Positions 33,627 to 42,975 of a DNA stretch of 64,000 bases are shown piece by piece. Origin of the DNA: Comamonas sp. KCTC 72670 (GTDB taxonomy: Bacteria > Myxococcota > Myxococcia > Myxococcales > Myxococcaceae); NCBI GenBank assembly GCA_014656495.1, contig BNCN01000003.1:703273-767272 (forward strand). The letters run 5' to 3'. Each line of letters opens with the position of its first letter. Position 1 is the first letter of the stretch. Made by a program: the position numbers and the translations under genes. The notes under the pieces were generated by a model. The model saw nothing but the letters and a program-made list of their open reading frames with translations. It was not told the origin of the DNA and searched no databases.

Positions 33627-33668
33627 CGGCGCGGGGTCCCTCCCAACACCCCGGAGGGGCTCGCGCCG
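33627..33668 (+). terminator. Hairpin after parE
   Basis: CGGCGCG (33627-33633) pairs with CGCGCCG (33662-33668), and inside it CCCTCC (33638-33643) pairs with GGAGGG (33653-33658). It starts 15 bp after the parE stop and precedes an independent gene. Confidence 0.5.
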
Positions 33669-33717
33669 CGTCGCAGGTCTTTGGTGACAGGGCCCAGGCT
33701 CGGCTAGCATCCGGGCC

Positions 33718-35166
33718 GTGACTACGTTCCGCCGAACCTCCCTGCTCCTCGCGTTTGTGCTGGCCACCTCTCCCGCCTATGGCCAGTCCTCGCGGAAGCG
33801 GACCAGCAAGAAGAAGCCCGCCGCCACCCAGCCGGTGAAGACGACCAAGGCCCCGCCGGACGACGACTCGGACGACGACGCGCCCCGGGCCTTCGGGACG
33901 CCCGAGGAGGAAGCGGCCACGCAGGTTCCGCCGCTGGTGACCTCGGATGCCCCCGCCAGGAGCGCGCCGCCTCCGGCCTTGAAGACGGAGGCCACGGCCA
34001 CCAGCCCGGTGACGGCCACGGGCCCGCTGGCGCTCTTCACCGTCGCGCGGATGCCCGCGCTCGAGGATGCCGCGCGGAAGCTGGAGGATGACCTGCTGCG
34101 TCAGTTGAAGGCGGGCGGCGGCGTGGAGCTGGTGGACCTGAGCGTGGTGTTCCCGCCCGCGCCCCCCGCGTCGCTGGCGCGCGCGGACACGCTCTTCGAG
34201 CAGGGCCGCTCCGACTACGACAACCTGGACCCCGAGTCGGCCGAGGCGAAGTTCCTCGCGGCGGCGGAGGCCTACACCCAGCACCCGGCGGAGCTGAACA
34301 CGGAGCGGCTGGCCAACGCGTACCTGTTCCTGGGCGCCTCGCGGATGCTCAACGGCGACTCCGCGGCCGCCCTGGATGCGTTCCGGCGCGCGGTGGTGGC
34401 CGAGCCCTCCACGACGCCGGACGCCGCGCTCTTCGGCCAGGACGTGATGAAGTCCTACGAGCAGGCCCGCGCCGAGGTGAAGGCGCGGCCCGCCGGCACC
34501 CTGGTGGTGGAGTCGAAGCCCCCCGGCGCCAGCGTGGCGCTGCGCGGCCGGGAGTTGGGCGTCACGCCGCTCTCGGGCGTGGAGGTCCCCGCGGGGCAGC
34601 ACCCCGTGGTGGTGACGCTGCCCGGCCACGCGTCCTTCGCGCAGTACACGGACGTGGCGTCCTCGAAGAGCACCGAGGTGAAGGCGACGCTGGAGCCCAC
34701 CCCGGGGCTCGCCGCCGTGCGTGACGCGGCGTCCCATGCCGCCACCGAGCAGGCCTTCGAGCGGAGCACGCCCCCGCCCGAGACGCTGGCCATCGCGGAG
34801 CGGCTCGACGCGCGCTACGTGGTGATCGCCGCCGTGTCGCGCGGAGAGAAGGGCCGGATGCAGGCGGACCTCCAGGCCTGGGACGTGCGCACCCAGGCGC
34901 GGCTGCGCGGGGTGCAGATTTCGCTGGCGCCCGGCGAGAAGAAGCTCACCCCGGCCGCGGCGGCGGACCAGGTGCGCGCCTTCGTCAACGGCGTCACCGT
35001 GCCCCGGGCGGCGGAGGGCAACACCTTCAGCACCATCATCAAGCGCCCGTGGTTCTGGGCGGTGGTGGGCGGCGCGGCGGCGGTGACGGCCGGCGCCGTC
35101 TTCATGGCGACGTCCCAGGACAAGGGCCGCCCCTACAACCCCGTCTCTGGTGGTATTGGCTTCTGA
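33718..35166 (+). CDS. PEGA-domain envelope protein with C-terminal membrane helix
   Basis: 482 residues from GTG 33718. A signal peptide (ending PAYGQ), a Lys/Pro/Ala/Asp-rich linker, then a TPR-like region (about 155-240: AEAKFLAAAEAYTQHP, AYLFLGASRMLNGD). A PEGA domain follows (about 258-325: GTLVVESKPPGASVALRGRELGVTPLSGVEVPAGQH), then a globular region (ERLDARYVVIAAVS). A C-terminal hydrophobic helix (RPWFWAVVGGAAAVTAGAVF) ends it. PEGA domains are surface or periplasmic interaction modules. The next gene is a paralogue with the same layout. Confidence 0.85.
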   Translation: MTTFRRTSLLLAFVLATSPAYGQSSRKRTSKKKPAATQPVKTTKAPPDDDSDDDAPRAFGTPEEEAATQVPPLVTSDAPARSAPPPALKTEATATSPVTATGPLALFTVARMPALEDAARKLEDDLLRQLKAGGGVELVDLSVVFPPAPPASLARADTLFEQGRSDYDNLDPESAEAKFLAAAEAYTQHPAELNTERLANAYLFLGASRMLNGDSAAALDAFRRAVVAEPSTTPDAALFGQDVMKSYEQARAEVKARPAGTLVVESKPPGASVALRGRELGVTPLSGVEVPAGQHPVVVTLPGHASFAQYTDVASSKSTEVKATLEPTPGLAAVRDAASHAATEQAFERSTPPPETLAIAERLDARYVVIAAVSRGEKGRMQADLQAWDVRTQARLRGVQISLAPGEKKLTPAAAADQVRAFVNGVTVPRAAEGNTFSTIIKRPWFWAVVGGAAAVTAGAVFMATSQDKGRPYNPVSGGIGF

Positions 35167-35200
35167 GGCCCTGCGCGCCGCCCTGCTCCCGAGGTCCCCC

Positions 35201-36403
35201 ATGAAAGCCCTCGCCCTCCTCCTCCTCCCCGCCCTGGCGTTCGCGGCTCCGCCCTCCTCGGCCCGCCGCGTCTCCACCCTCCTGGTGCCCATGGATCCGG
35301 GCGCCGAGGCGTCCAGCGTGCAGATGGAGGCCTACATGAACGATGCCCTCGGCCACTTCGCCGGCATGTCGGTCCGCAAGTCCGAGGAGCTGTTCGGCAT
35401 GCCCGAGGACCCGGAGGCCAAGGCGTCGCTGGACCGTGGCCGCAAGGGCTACTCGGAGAGCGTCGCCGCCTTCGACAAGAAGGAGTACGAGGACGCCGAG
35501 CGCAAGGTGCGCGCCACCCTGAAGGAGCTCCAGGGCGCGGCGGCGGCCATGCGGGGGTGCTCGCCGCTGTGTGACGCGCTGGCCCTCTACGCCGCGCTGC
35601 TGCACCTGCGCGGGGACACGGAAGAGGCGAAGCTGGCGCTCATCGACCTGATGGCGCTGTCCCCCACCCACGAGCTGTCCCCCAAGCGCTTCTCGCGCGA
35701 GTTCATCTCCCTGCGGGTGCAGGTGGCCACCAGCCGCACGTCGCAGCTGCGCGGCAGCGCCACGGTGAAGTCCCGTCCGGCCGGCGCGCGCGTCTTCGTG
35801 GACGGAGAGGCCGTGGGCTTCACCCCGGTGACGCTGCCCACCCTGCCCATTGGCAAGCACATGCTGCGCGTGGAGCGCCCGGGCTTCCGCCAGTACGGCC
35901 AGCTCATGGAGGTGGCCACGGATGACGTCGAGGTGACGGCCAACCTCGTGCCCACCTCCGCCTACAAGGCCTATGACGCGAAGCTGGACCGGGTCGCGGG
36001 CGAGGTGAGCCGGGCGGGCCCGAAGGCCTCCGGCGTGGCGGCGCTGACCCAGTCGCTGGGGCTGGACCGGCTGCTCATTGGCACGCTGCGCAGCCAGGGC
36101 GAGGGCTCCGAGCTCACGCTGGGCTACTACGACGGGCGCACCGGCGAGCGGATGGCGGGGCGGCGCATGGCCCTGCAGGGCGACGAGTACGGCCAGCTCA
36201 AGAACGAGATGGAGCGCGTCGTGAACCAGCTCGTGAACAGCATTGGCGAGAAGGTCACCAAGAGCCGGGACCCGCTGGACAACCGCGGGGGCATGGAGGA
36301 CTGGTCCGAGGAGGACCGGGGTGGCCGCACCAAGGCGCAGGACAAGCAGCGCAAGGCGGGGAAGGACCCGCTCGACGGTGTGTCCGGAACCGAGGACTGG
36401 TGA
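35201..36403 (+). CDS. PEGA-domain periplasmic protein (paralogue of the preceding gene)
   Basis: 400 residues from ATG 35201, which gives a signal peptide MKALALLLLPALAFA. A TPR-like stretch (about 95-165) precedes a PEGA domain (about 180-250: ATVKSRPAGARVFVDGEAVGFTPVTLPTLPIGKHML), then a globular region (SLGLDRLLIGTLRSQG..LTLGYYDGRTGERM) matching the same part of its neighbour. It lacks the C-terminal membrane helix of that neighbour. It lies 34 bp downstream, so the pair is probably co-transcribed with the SppA gene that follows. Function unknown. Confidence 0.85.
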   Translation: MKALALLLLPALAFAAPPSSARRVSTLLVPMDPGAEASSVQMEAYMNDALGHFAGMSVRKSEELFGMPEDPEAKASLDRGRKGYSESVAAFDKKEYEDAERKVRATLKELQGAAAAMRGCSPLCDALALYAALLHLRGDTEEAKLALIDLMALSPTHELSPKRFSREFISLRVQVATSRTSQLRGSATVKSRPAGARVFVDGEAVGFTPVTLPTLPIGKHMLRVERPGFRQYGQLMEVATDDVEVTANLVPTSAYKAYDAKLDRVAGEVSRAGPKASGVAALTQSLGLDRLLIGTLRSQGEGSELTLGYYDGRTGERMAGRRMALQGDEYGQLKNEMERVVNQLVNSIGEKVTKSRDPLDNRGGMEDWSEEDRGGRTKAQDKQRKAGKDPLDGVSGTEDW

Positions 36404-36451
36404 CGCACGGCGCTTGTCCCGGGACGGCTGATGCCTAGAGTCCCGGGGCGT

Positions 36452-38929
36452 ATGCGCCTGCTCGCCCTCTTGCTCCTCCCCAGCCTCGCGCTCGCCCAGA
36501 CGAGCGTCATCCGCCAGCCCGCCCTGCCCTCCCGGGGCGTGACGCTGCCGCCCACGGGCGCCGCGCTGGTGGACGAGGCCACGTCCCTGGCCCTGAACCC
36601 CGCGGGCCTGGGCTTCGTCAACGGCAGCCAGCTCTTCTACCTGCACGAGCGCAACCTCGTGCACGACGGCCTGGCCGACGGCGTCTTCCTGGGCACCCGC
36701 TTCCTGGGCATGGGCCTGGGCGGCTCCATGGAGTGGATCCGCGGCCGCGCGGCGCCGGACTACCGCCGCACGTCGCTGGGCCTCGCCCTGGGCACGCGCA
36801 CGCTGCAGCTCGGCGGCTCGTGGCACAGCTACGCCTCGTCGAACCGGGACATCGACGCCCTGGACACGTTCGACATCGGCCTGAGCGCGCGGCCCCTGCG
36901 GGCGCTGTCGCTGGGCGCGGTGGTGCGGGACGTCAACGCCCCCTCCGAGGGCGCGGTGGCGCTGAAGCGGCAATACAACCTGGGCCTGGGCGTGCGCCCC
37001 TTCGACGAGCGCTACACGCTGGGCGTGGACTGGCTCTTCTCCGAGGGCGCCTTCCGCCAGGGACAGGCGACGTACACGCTCAACGCCGAGGTGATTCCGG
37101 GCCTGCGCCTGGGCGCGGGCATGTCCCACGGCTTCACGGCGGGGGTGCCCATCGCGCTGCAGGTGGCGGCCACGGTGGACACCTCGCACCTGGGCCTCAC
37201 GTACGCGGCGGGAGGGACGAACGCGGGCCTGAATCACGTGGTGGGGGTGCGGCTGTCGTCGGAGACGTACCGCTCCATCGCGCCGCGCGGCGGCGTGGTG
37301 GCGATGCTGGACTTGAATGACGCGCTGCGCGGCGGCACCAGCCCCGTGTTGTCCTGGCTGGGCGTGAGCGAGGCGGACCCGTACCTGCGGCTGACGCGGT
37401 GGCTGGACCTGGCCACCCAGGACGAGCGGCTGGCCGGCGTGGTGGTGAAGATGGAGAGCCTGCCCGGGGTGAACTGGGGCAAGGCAGAGGAGCTGCGCCA
37501 GGCCCTGCTGCGGCTGCGCGCGACGGGCAAGCGGGTGATGGCCGTGGTGCTGTCCACCGACGACCTGGGCTACTTCATCGCGTCGGCGGCGGACCGCGTC
37601 TACGCGCTCCAGGACTCGCTGCTCTACATCAACGGCCTGAGCGCGCACCTGTCGTCCTACGGCGGGACGATGGAGAAGCTGGGCGTGCACTGGGACGTGG
37701 CCCGCGTGGGCCGCTTCAAGACGGCGCCCGAGCAGCTCACCCGCGACGCGGCCAGTGACGCGGCGCTCGAGTCCACCAACGCGTACCTGGACACGGAGGT
37801 GGCCCTCTACGAGAAGGCCGTGCAGGAGGGCCGCAAGGTGCCGGTGGAGCGCCTCCACGCGCTGTGGGCGAAGGGCCTGCCCCACGCGAAGGACGCCGTG
37901 GCGCTGGGGCTGATGGACGGCGTCATCGCCACGCCGGACCTCGACAAGAAGGTGGCCGAGCTGATTCCCGGCGGGCGCTTCAGCACCACGTACGCGCCGC
38001 GCGACGAGCGGGACGGACGCTGGGGCCGCCGGCGCCGCATCGCCGTGGTGCCCATCATCGGAGACATCACCGGGGGCCGCAGCCGCGAGGACCCGCTGGG
38101 CTTCAGCCGCATCGCCGGCGCGGAGACGGTGATTCGCGGCCTGAAGGAGGCCCAGTCGGACCCCAGCGTGGTGGGCATCATCGTGCGCGTGGACTCCGGC
38201 GGCGGCGAGGTGCTGGCGTCCCACCTGATGTACGAGGCGGTGGTGGAGGCCACGAAGCACAAGCCCGTCATCGCCTCCATGGGCGACTACGCGGCGTCCG
38301 GCGGCTACTACGCGGCCGTGGGCGCGCACGAGGTGCTGGCGCTGCCCACGACGCTGACGGGGAGCATCGGCGTCTTCTACATCAAGCCCGCCCTGGAGGG
38401 GCTGCTCGGCGGCCTCCTCGGTGTCCAGCAGCAGAGCCTCAGCCGCGCGCCCATGGCGGACATCCTGGACCTGTGGCGGCCCTGGACGCCGGAGGAGCAG
38501 GAGGCGGCGCAGGTCTGGGCGGACGTTGCCTACGACAACTTCATCACCGAGGTGGCGCTGCGCCGGAAGATGGACAAGGCGAAGGTGGACGAGGTCGCTC
38601 GCGGGCGCGTGTGGAGCGGTCAGGACGCGCTTGCCCGAGGCCTGGTGGACCGGATGGGCGGCCTGCTGGAGGCGGTGGACGCGGCGCGGATGCGCGCGGG
38701 CATCTCGCCCAGCGAGGAGCTGGACCTGGTGGTGATGGGCGAGGCGCGGGGCTTCCTCTCCGGACTGGGCGGCGAGCCCGGTGTCCGGGCCGCCCTGTCG
38801 CTGCTGCCCGCCCGGGAGCCCGCCCTGCCGGAGTCCCTTCAGGCGCTGGCCCGCTCCGCCGGGCTGAGCACCACGTTGCTCCAGCCCGGCCTGAAGGCCA
38901 TGATGCCCTTCCAGCTCACCGTCCGGTGA
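36452..38929 (+). CDS. sppA: SppA-type serine protease fused to an N-terminal outer-membrane beta-barrel-like domain
   Basis: 825 residues from ATG 36452, giving a signal peptide MRLLALLLLPSLALA; ATG 36431 would add seven residues. Residues about 20-285 look like a beta-barrel: ALNPAGLGF as in PorV/FadL-type proteins, then alternating strands (GMGLGGSMEWIRG, LSLGAVVRDVN, YTLGVDWLF). From about 290 the protein is a double-domain signal peptide peptidase with Lys423 (GRFKTAPEQLTRD) and Ser616 (YAASGGYYAA) as the dyad; the 193-residue gap compares with 200 in E. coli SppA. E. coli SppA is held by a plain membrane helix, so this architecture is unusual and suggests an outer-membrane site. Confidence 0.88.
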   Translation: MRLLALLLLPSLALAQTSVIRQPALPSRGVTLPPTGAALVDEATSLALNPAGLGFVNGSQLFYLHERNLVHDGLADGVFLGTRFLGMGLGGSMEWIRGRAAPDYRRTSLGLALGTRTLQLGGSWHSYASSNRDIDALDTFDIGLSARPLRALSLGAVVRDVNAPSEGAVALKRQYNLGLGVRPFDERYTLGVDWLFSEGAFRQGQATYTLNAEVIPGLRLGAGMSHGFTAGVPIALQVAATVDTSHLGLTYAAGGTNAGLNHVVGVRLSSETYRSIAPRGGVVAMLDLNDALRGGTSPVLSWLGVSEADPYLRLTRWLDLATQDERLAGVVVKMESLPGVNWGKAEELRQALLRLRATGKRVMAVVLSTDDLGYFIASAADRVYALQDSLLYINGLSAHLSSYGGTMEKLGVHWDVARVGRFKTAPEQLTRDAASDAALESTNAYLDTEVALYEKAVQEGRKVPVERLHALWAKGLPHAKDAVALGLMDGVIATPDLDKKVAELIPGGRFSTTYAPRDERDGRWGRRRRIAVVPIIGDITGGRSREDPLGFSRIAGAETVIRGLKEAQSDPSVVGIIVRVDSGGGEVLASHLMYEAVVEATKHKPVIASMGDYAASGGYYAAVGAHEVLALPTTLTGSIGVFYIKPALEGLLGGLLGVQQQSLSRAPMADILDLWRPWTPEEQEAAQVWADVAYDNFITEVALRRKMDKAKVDEVARGRVWSGQDALARGLVDRMGGLLEAVDAARMRAGISPSEELDLVVMGEARGFLSGLGGEPGVRAALSLLPAREPALPESLQALARSAGLSTTLLQPGLKAMMPFQLTVR

Positions 38930-39184
38930 GTCCCCTGGCGTACCGGGGGAGGTCCGGCGGACGACACCGCGCGAAAAAAGCGGCGGCGCCGTCCCCGGCC
39001 TCTGTTACTGTTCTGTCTGCACCTCGGACGGCTTTCGGGCCGCCAGGGTGCTCCAGGAACCGGCGGTTCGGCCTGCTCGTCACCAGGGCCCCGCGTCCGC
39101 TTCCTGTCCCACGGCCTGAGTCACCTTGCGTCCCCGCCCTCCTCGTGGAGCGGCCGCCCGGGGCGCACACAGTCTGGAACTCCG

Positions 39185-40744
39185 ATGAGCGAAAACCCCG
39201 ATGACCGCGACCCTCGTGATGCCCCCCCTGTTCCCGCTGCCCGCGCCGTGGCCCCGCCCGAGCCGGATGACGACGGGGGCGATGAGGGCGATGACGAGGG
39301 TCCCGATGACGATTCCGGCGCGGGTGGCGCCCAGGGCAACGGCCCCGGGCAGCCCGGCCAGGGAACGGGCCGCCGCCGCCGCCGCCGTCGCCGCCGCCGT
39401 GGCGCGCAGGTCCACTTCACGCCGGAGGGCCAGGCCTACCGGATGCAGCCGGGTCCGGATGGCCAGCAGGTCCAGGTCTTCCTGACGCCGCAGGAGCTGG
39501 AGCAGTACAAGCAGCGCCAGGCGCAGCAGCAGCAACAACAGCAGCAGGCACCGCAGCAGCAGCCGGCGCACGGCGGCGGCCCGCAGCAGCAACAGCACGG
39601 GCGCCACGGGCAGCATGGCGGCGGGCAGCAGGCCGCGCAGCAGGCGAACCTGACGCCGGTGGAAGGCGTGCTGGACACCGAGGCGAAGGGCCCCAACGCG
39701 TTCCTGCGTCAGCTCAAGCGCAACCTGCTGGCGGCGCCGGACGACCCGGAGCTGCCGAAGAACCTGGTCCAGAAGCTGCGCCTGCGGCAGGGCCAGTACA
39801 TCCACGCCTTCGCGCAGATGCGGGGCCAGAAGGGCGTCATCCAGAAGGTGGACGCGGTGGACGGCCGCCCGCTGGAAGGCGCGCCGCGGCTGCCGCACTT
39901 CGCCGACCTGACGTCGGTGGACCCCACCGAGCGGCTCAAGCTGGAGAACGGGCACAAGGAGATGGTGACCCGGGTGCTGGACCTCATCTCGCCCATTGGC
40001 AAGGGACAGCGCGCGCTCATCGTCGCCCCGCCGAAGACGGGCAAGACGATCATGCTCCAGCGCATCGCCCAGGCCATCCTCGCCAACCACCCGGAGTGCC
40101 ACGTCATGGTGGTGCTCATCGACGAGCGGCCCGAGGAAGTCACTGACATGCGGCGGAGCATCAAGGCCGAGGTGCTGGCCTCCAGCTCCGACCGCCCCAC
40201 CGCGGACCACCTCAAGGTGGCGGAGCTCGCCCTGGAGCGCGCGCGCCGGCTGGTGGAGTCGGGCAAGGACGTGGTCATCCTCCTGGACTCCATCACCCGC
40301 CTGGCCCGCGCCTTCAACAAGGAGGTCGACAACTCCGGCCGCACCATGTCCGGCGGCGTGGACAGCCGCGCCCTGGAGCGCCCCAAGCGCATCTTCGGCG
40401 CCGCGCGCGCGACGGAGGAGGCGGGCTCGCTGACCATCATCGGCACGGCGCTCATCGACACCGGCAGCCGCATGGACGAGGTCATCTTCGAGGAGTTCAA
40501 GGGGACCGGTAACTCCGAGGTCACCCTGGACCGCCTGCTGGCGGAGAAGCGCGTCTTCCCCGCCGTCAACATCGCCCAGTCCGGCACCCGCAAGGAGGAG
40601 AAGCTCTTCACCCTGCGCGAGTACGAGAAGGTGAAGAAGCTGCGGCAGATGCTCTTCTCCGTGAAGCCGGTGGAGGCCATGGAGGCGCTCGTGAAGCGGC
40701 TGTCCCGCTACACCTACAACGACGAGTTCCTCGACGAGTTGTAG
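39185..40744 (+). CDS. rho: Transcription termination factor Rho with an Arg/Gln-rich N-terminal extension
   Basis: 519 residues. Residues 1-150 are low complexity: acidic, then ten Arg (63-72), then a Gln/Gly/His stretch (about 109-155). The usual N-terminal helical Rho domain is not seen. The cold-shock RNA-binding domain (about 158-245) is diverged (GPNAFLRQL in place of GFGFLR). The ATPase ring is fully conserved: Walker A PPKTGKT (about 282-288), LIDERPEEVTDM, the Q-loop GRTMSGGVDSRAL and R-loop IFGAARATEEAGSLTI. Rho ends transcription by pulling RNA through a hexamer. The 255-bp upstream gap has no gene and may hold an autoregulatory leader. Confidence 0.95.
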   Translation: MSENPDDRDPRDAPPVPAARAVAPPEPDDDGGDEGDDEGPDDDSGAGGAQGNGPGQPGQGTGRRRRRRRRRRGAQVHFTPEGQAYRMQPGPDGQQVQVFLTPQELEQYKQRQAQQQQQQQQAPQQQPAHGGGPQQQQHGRHGQHGGGQQAAQQANLTPVEGVLDTEAKGPNAFLRQLKRNLLAAPDDPELPKNLVQKLRLRQGQYIHAFAQMRGQKGVIQKVDAVDGRPLEGAPRLPHFADLTSVDPTERLKLENGHKEMVTRVLDLISPIGKGQRALIVAPPKTGKTIMLQRIAQAILANHPECHVMVVLIDERPEEVTDMRRSIKAEVLASSSDRPTADHLKVAELALERARRLVESGKDVVILLDSITRLARAFNKEVDNSGRTMSGGVDSRALERPKRIFGAARATEEAGSLTIIGTALIDTGSRMDEVIFEEFKGTGNSEVTLDRLLAEKRVFPAVNIAQSGTRKEEKLFTLREYEKVKKLRQMLFSVKPVEAMEALVKRLSRYTYNDEFLDEL

Positions 40745-40797
40745 GCCCTCGTTTCGGGAGTGGGACGGCGGGCCCGGGTGTGCGTTAAGGTGGCGGC

Positions 40798-41067
40798 ATG
40801 ATTCAGGGCTCGGGCCGCTGCCACTACCACCCGGAGCGCGCCGGACTCGGCGTCTGCGTGGAGTGCCGGCGGGTCATCTGCCGGGAATGCACCACGCAGT
40901 TCGAGGGCATCAACCGCTGCGCGAGCTGTCTGGCCCAGCGCCTCGAGGCGCTGGAGGGCCCGGGTGAGCGGCGCGAGTGGAGCGCGGCCAACGTGGCGCT
41001 GGCCCTCCTGGGAATGGCGCTCGTCTGGGGGGGCATCCTCCTGGTGGCCCGGGTGGTGGCGAGCTAG
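40798..41067 (+). CDS. B-box-type zinc-finger membrane protein
   Basis: 89 residues. CHYHPERAGLGVCVECRRVICRECT (split here as CHYHPERA and CVECRRVICREC) followed by CASC gives a B-box-like double zinc site. A linker and one membrane helix (about 63-85) follow. Such finger-plus-helix proteins often accompany membrane proteins of unknown function in Deltaproteobacteria. It lies 3 bp before the DUF4129 gene, so it is the first gene of that operon. Confidence 0.8.
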   Translation: MIQGSGRCHYHPERAGLGVCVECRRVICRECTTQFEGINRCASCLAQRLEALEGPGERREWSAANVALALLGMALVWGGILLVARVVAS

Positions 41068-41070
41068 CCC

Positions 41071-42975
41071 ATGGCCGTCTCCGCGCTCGAGCTTCGCCCC
41101 CGTGGCGCCGTGGCCCTGATGGACGCGGCGCTGCGCTTCTGCACCCGGGACACCGGCGTCTGGGCCCTCACGCTGCCCAGCGGCGCCGCCGTGGTGGCCG
41201 CCGTGTTGTACCTGGCGGAGTCGGTGCGCATGGGCTGGCCACTCGCCCTCCCCTCGCTGTTGTTGACGCTGGCGTGGTTCTTCCGGGGCCTGAGCCAGGG
41301 CGCCGCCTGCCACCACGTACAGGAGGTGCTGCTGGGCACCCGGGGCGAGCCCTCCGCGTGGGCCTCGATGAAGGCCGCGCTCCACAGGCTGCCCGCGCTC
41401 TCCATCGCCGTGACGTACCTGCTGACGCTCAACACCCTGGTGGTGACGCTGACGCTCGGGCTGGCGTACCTCGCCGTCTCCGCGCACAGCGTGGGCTACG
41501 CGGCGGTGATGCAGGGGCGCGGCAGTCCGCTGCGGCTCTACGGCCTCTGTTCGCGGCTGCTGGGCCCGGCGCGCAGCACGGCGACGTGGGTCCGCTTCCT
41601 GATGGCGGCGCAGGTGCTGGCCTTCTTCAACCTGCACATCGCGCTCAACTTCCTGCTGTACCTGGGCCGCAAGCTGCTGGGCGTGGACCTGACGTTCGCG
41701 GAGCGCTTCGCCTCGCTGGACAACGTGTCCTGGCTGCTCTTCCTGGCGGCCACCACCTTCGCCCTCTTCGAGCCGGTGCGCGCCGCCACGGCCTCGCTGC
41801 TGCTGGTGGACGGGCGCGTGCGCCAGGAGGGGCTCGACCTGCTCGCCGCCGTGCAGCAGCTCCCCGCGCGCGACGTGGGGCGTCCCCTGGCGCCGCCGGG
41901 CGCGGCTCGCGGCGCGGCGGTGCTGGTGGCCCTCCTGGGCCTGGGCCTGCTGGCCCCCGCCGCGGCCCATGCCCAGGCGCAGGACGCCGCGAAGCCCCTC
42001 GCCCGCGCGGAGGCCCTGAAGCGGCTGACGGCCGTCGCGGAGGCGTGTGAGGCCTCGACCCCGGGGGACGCGCCGAAGACGTACGCGGCCCTGGAGTCCC
42101 TGGGGCCCGCGGAGGGCGTGAAACTGGACCGCTTCGTGCGGCGCCTGGAGTCGCTGGCCTTCGACGCGGAGGACTGCGACGGCGCCCGCGCCCGGCTGGA
42201 GCAGGGGCTGGTGACAATGGGCGCCACCGTCGACGCGCAGGCGCGGGCGGACGCGCGCGCCGCCTCCGCGCGGGCGAAGGACATCCTGGCCCGGCCCGAG
42301 TTCGCGGAGGCCGCGCCCAAGGCGGAGAAGGACGCCGCCGAGCCCGCCGCGTCCCAGGAGCCCCCGGGCTGGATTCGCCGGTTCCTCGACTGGCTGGGCC
42401 AGCAGCTCAAGCAGCTCTTCGAGAGCGAGCGTCCGCTCCCCGCGGAGCCCACCCAGCCGCGCGTGTCGGGCCTCAACGTGGCCAACGTGCTGGTGGTGGT
42501 GCTGGTGACGCTCACCGTGGGCGTGCTGGGCCTGGTGCTGCTGCGGGCGCTGAGCAGGAACAAGGCGGCCTCGGACAGCGAAGGCGTGCAGGTCTCCACC
42601 GTGGACGCGCAGTCCCTGGCGGGCGCCGCGAACCACGCGCTGTCCCGGCCGCCGGAGGACTGGGCGCACCTGGCGGACGCGCTGGCGGCGAAGGGCGAGT
42701 ACCGCGAGGCGGTGCGCAGCCTCTACCTGGCGCTGCTGTCACACCTCCACCGCGACGGCGCCATCCTCTACGACGAGACGCTGAGCAACTGGGACTACCT
42801 GCGCCAGTTCCGAGGCCGCGCCGAATGGAAGGCCCCCTTCCGCGAGCTGACGCTCCGCTTCGACTTCACGTGGTACGGCAACCTGCCGGTGGGCCAGGAC
42901 GGCTACCGCGAGTTCCGCGCCCTCACCGCGCCCCTGCTGTCCGCGCCCTCCCGTCCGGAGGTGGCCGGTGCGTGA
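41071..42975 (+). CDS. DUF4129-domain multi-pass membrane protein
   Basis: 634 residues. The N-terminal 290 residues hold about six membrane helices. A hydrophobic segment plus an AHA signal-like stretch (about 288-312) leads to an Ala/Glu-rich coiled region. A further helix follows (LNVANVLVVVLVTLTVGVLGLVLLRAL, split by the reading), then the C-terminal DUF4129 domain (about 520-630: GEYREAVRSLYLALLSHLHRDG, NWDYLRQF, YGNLPVGQDGYREF). The DUF4129 family is tied to transglutaminase-like and MoxR/DUF58 loci; its action is unknown. It overlaps the next gene by 8 bp. Confidence 0.85.
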   Translation: MAVSALELRPRGAVALMDAALRFCTRDTGVWALTLPSGAAVVAAVLYLAESVRMGWPLALPSLLLTLAWFFRGLSQGAACHHVQEVLLGTRGEPSAWASMKAALHRLPALSIAVTYLLTLNTLVVTLTLGLAYLAVSAHSVGYAAVMQGRGSPLRLYGLCSRLLGPARSTATWVRFLMAAQVLAFFNLHIALNFLLYLGRKLLGVDLTFAERFASLDNVSWLLFLAATTFALFEPVRAATASLLLVDGRVRQEGLDLLAAVQQLPARDVGRPLAPPGAARGAAVLVALLGLGLLAPAAAHAQAQDAAKPLARAEALKRLTAVAEACEASTPGDAPKTYAALESLGPAEGVKLDRFVRRLESLAFDAEDCDGARARLEQGLVTMGATVDAQARADARAASARAKDILARPEFAEAAPKAEKDAAEPAASQEPPGWIRRFLDWLGQQLKQLFESERPLPAEPTQPRVSGLNVANVLVVVLVTLTVGVLGLVLLRALSRNKAASDSEGVQVSTVDAQSLAGAANHALSRPPEDWAHLADALAAKGEYREAVRSLYLALLSHLHRDGAILYDETLSNWDYLRQFRGRAEWKAPFRELTLRFDFTWYGNLPVGQDGYREFRALTAPLLSAPSRPEVAGA

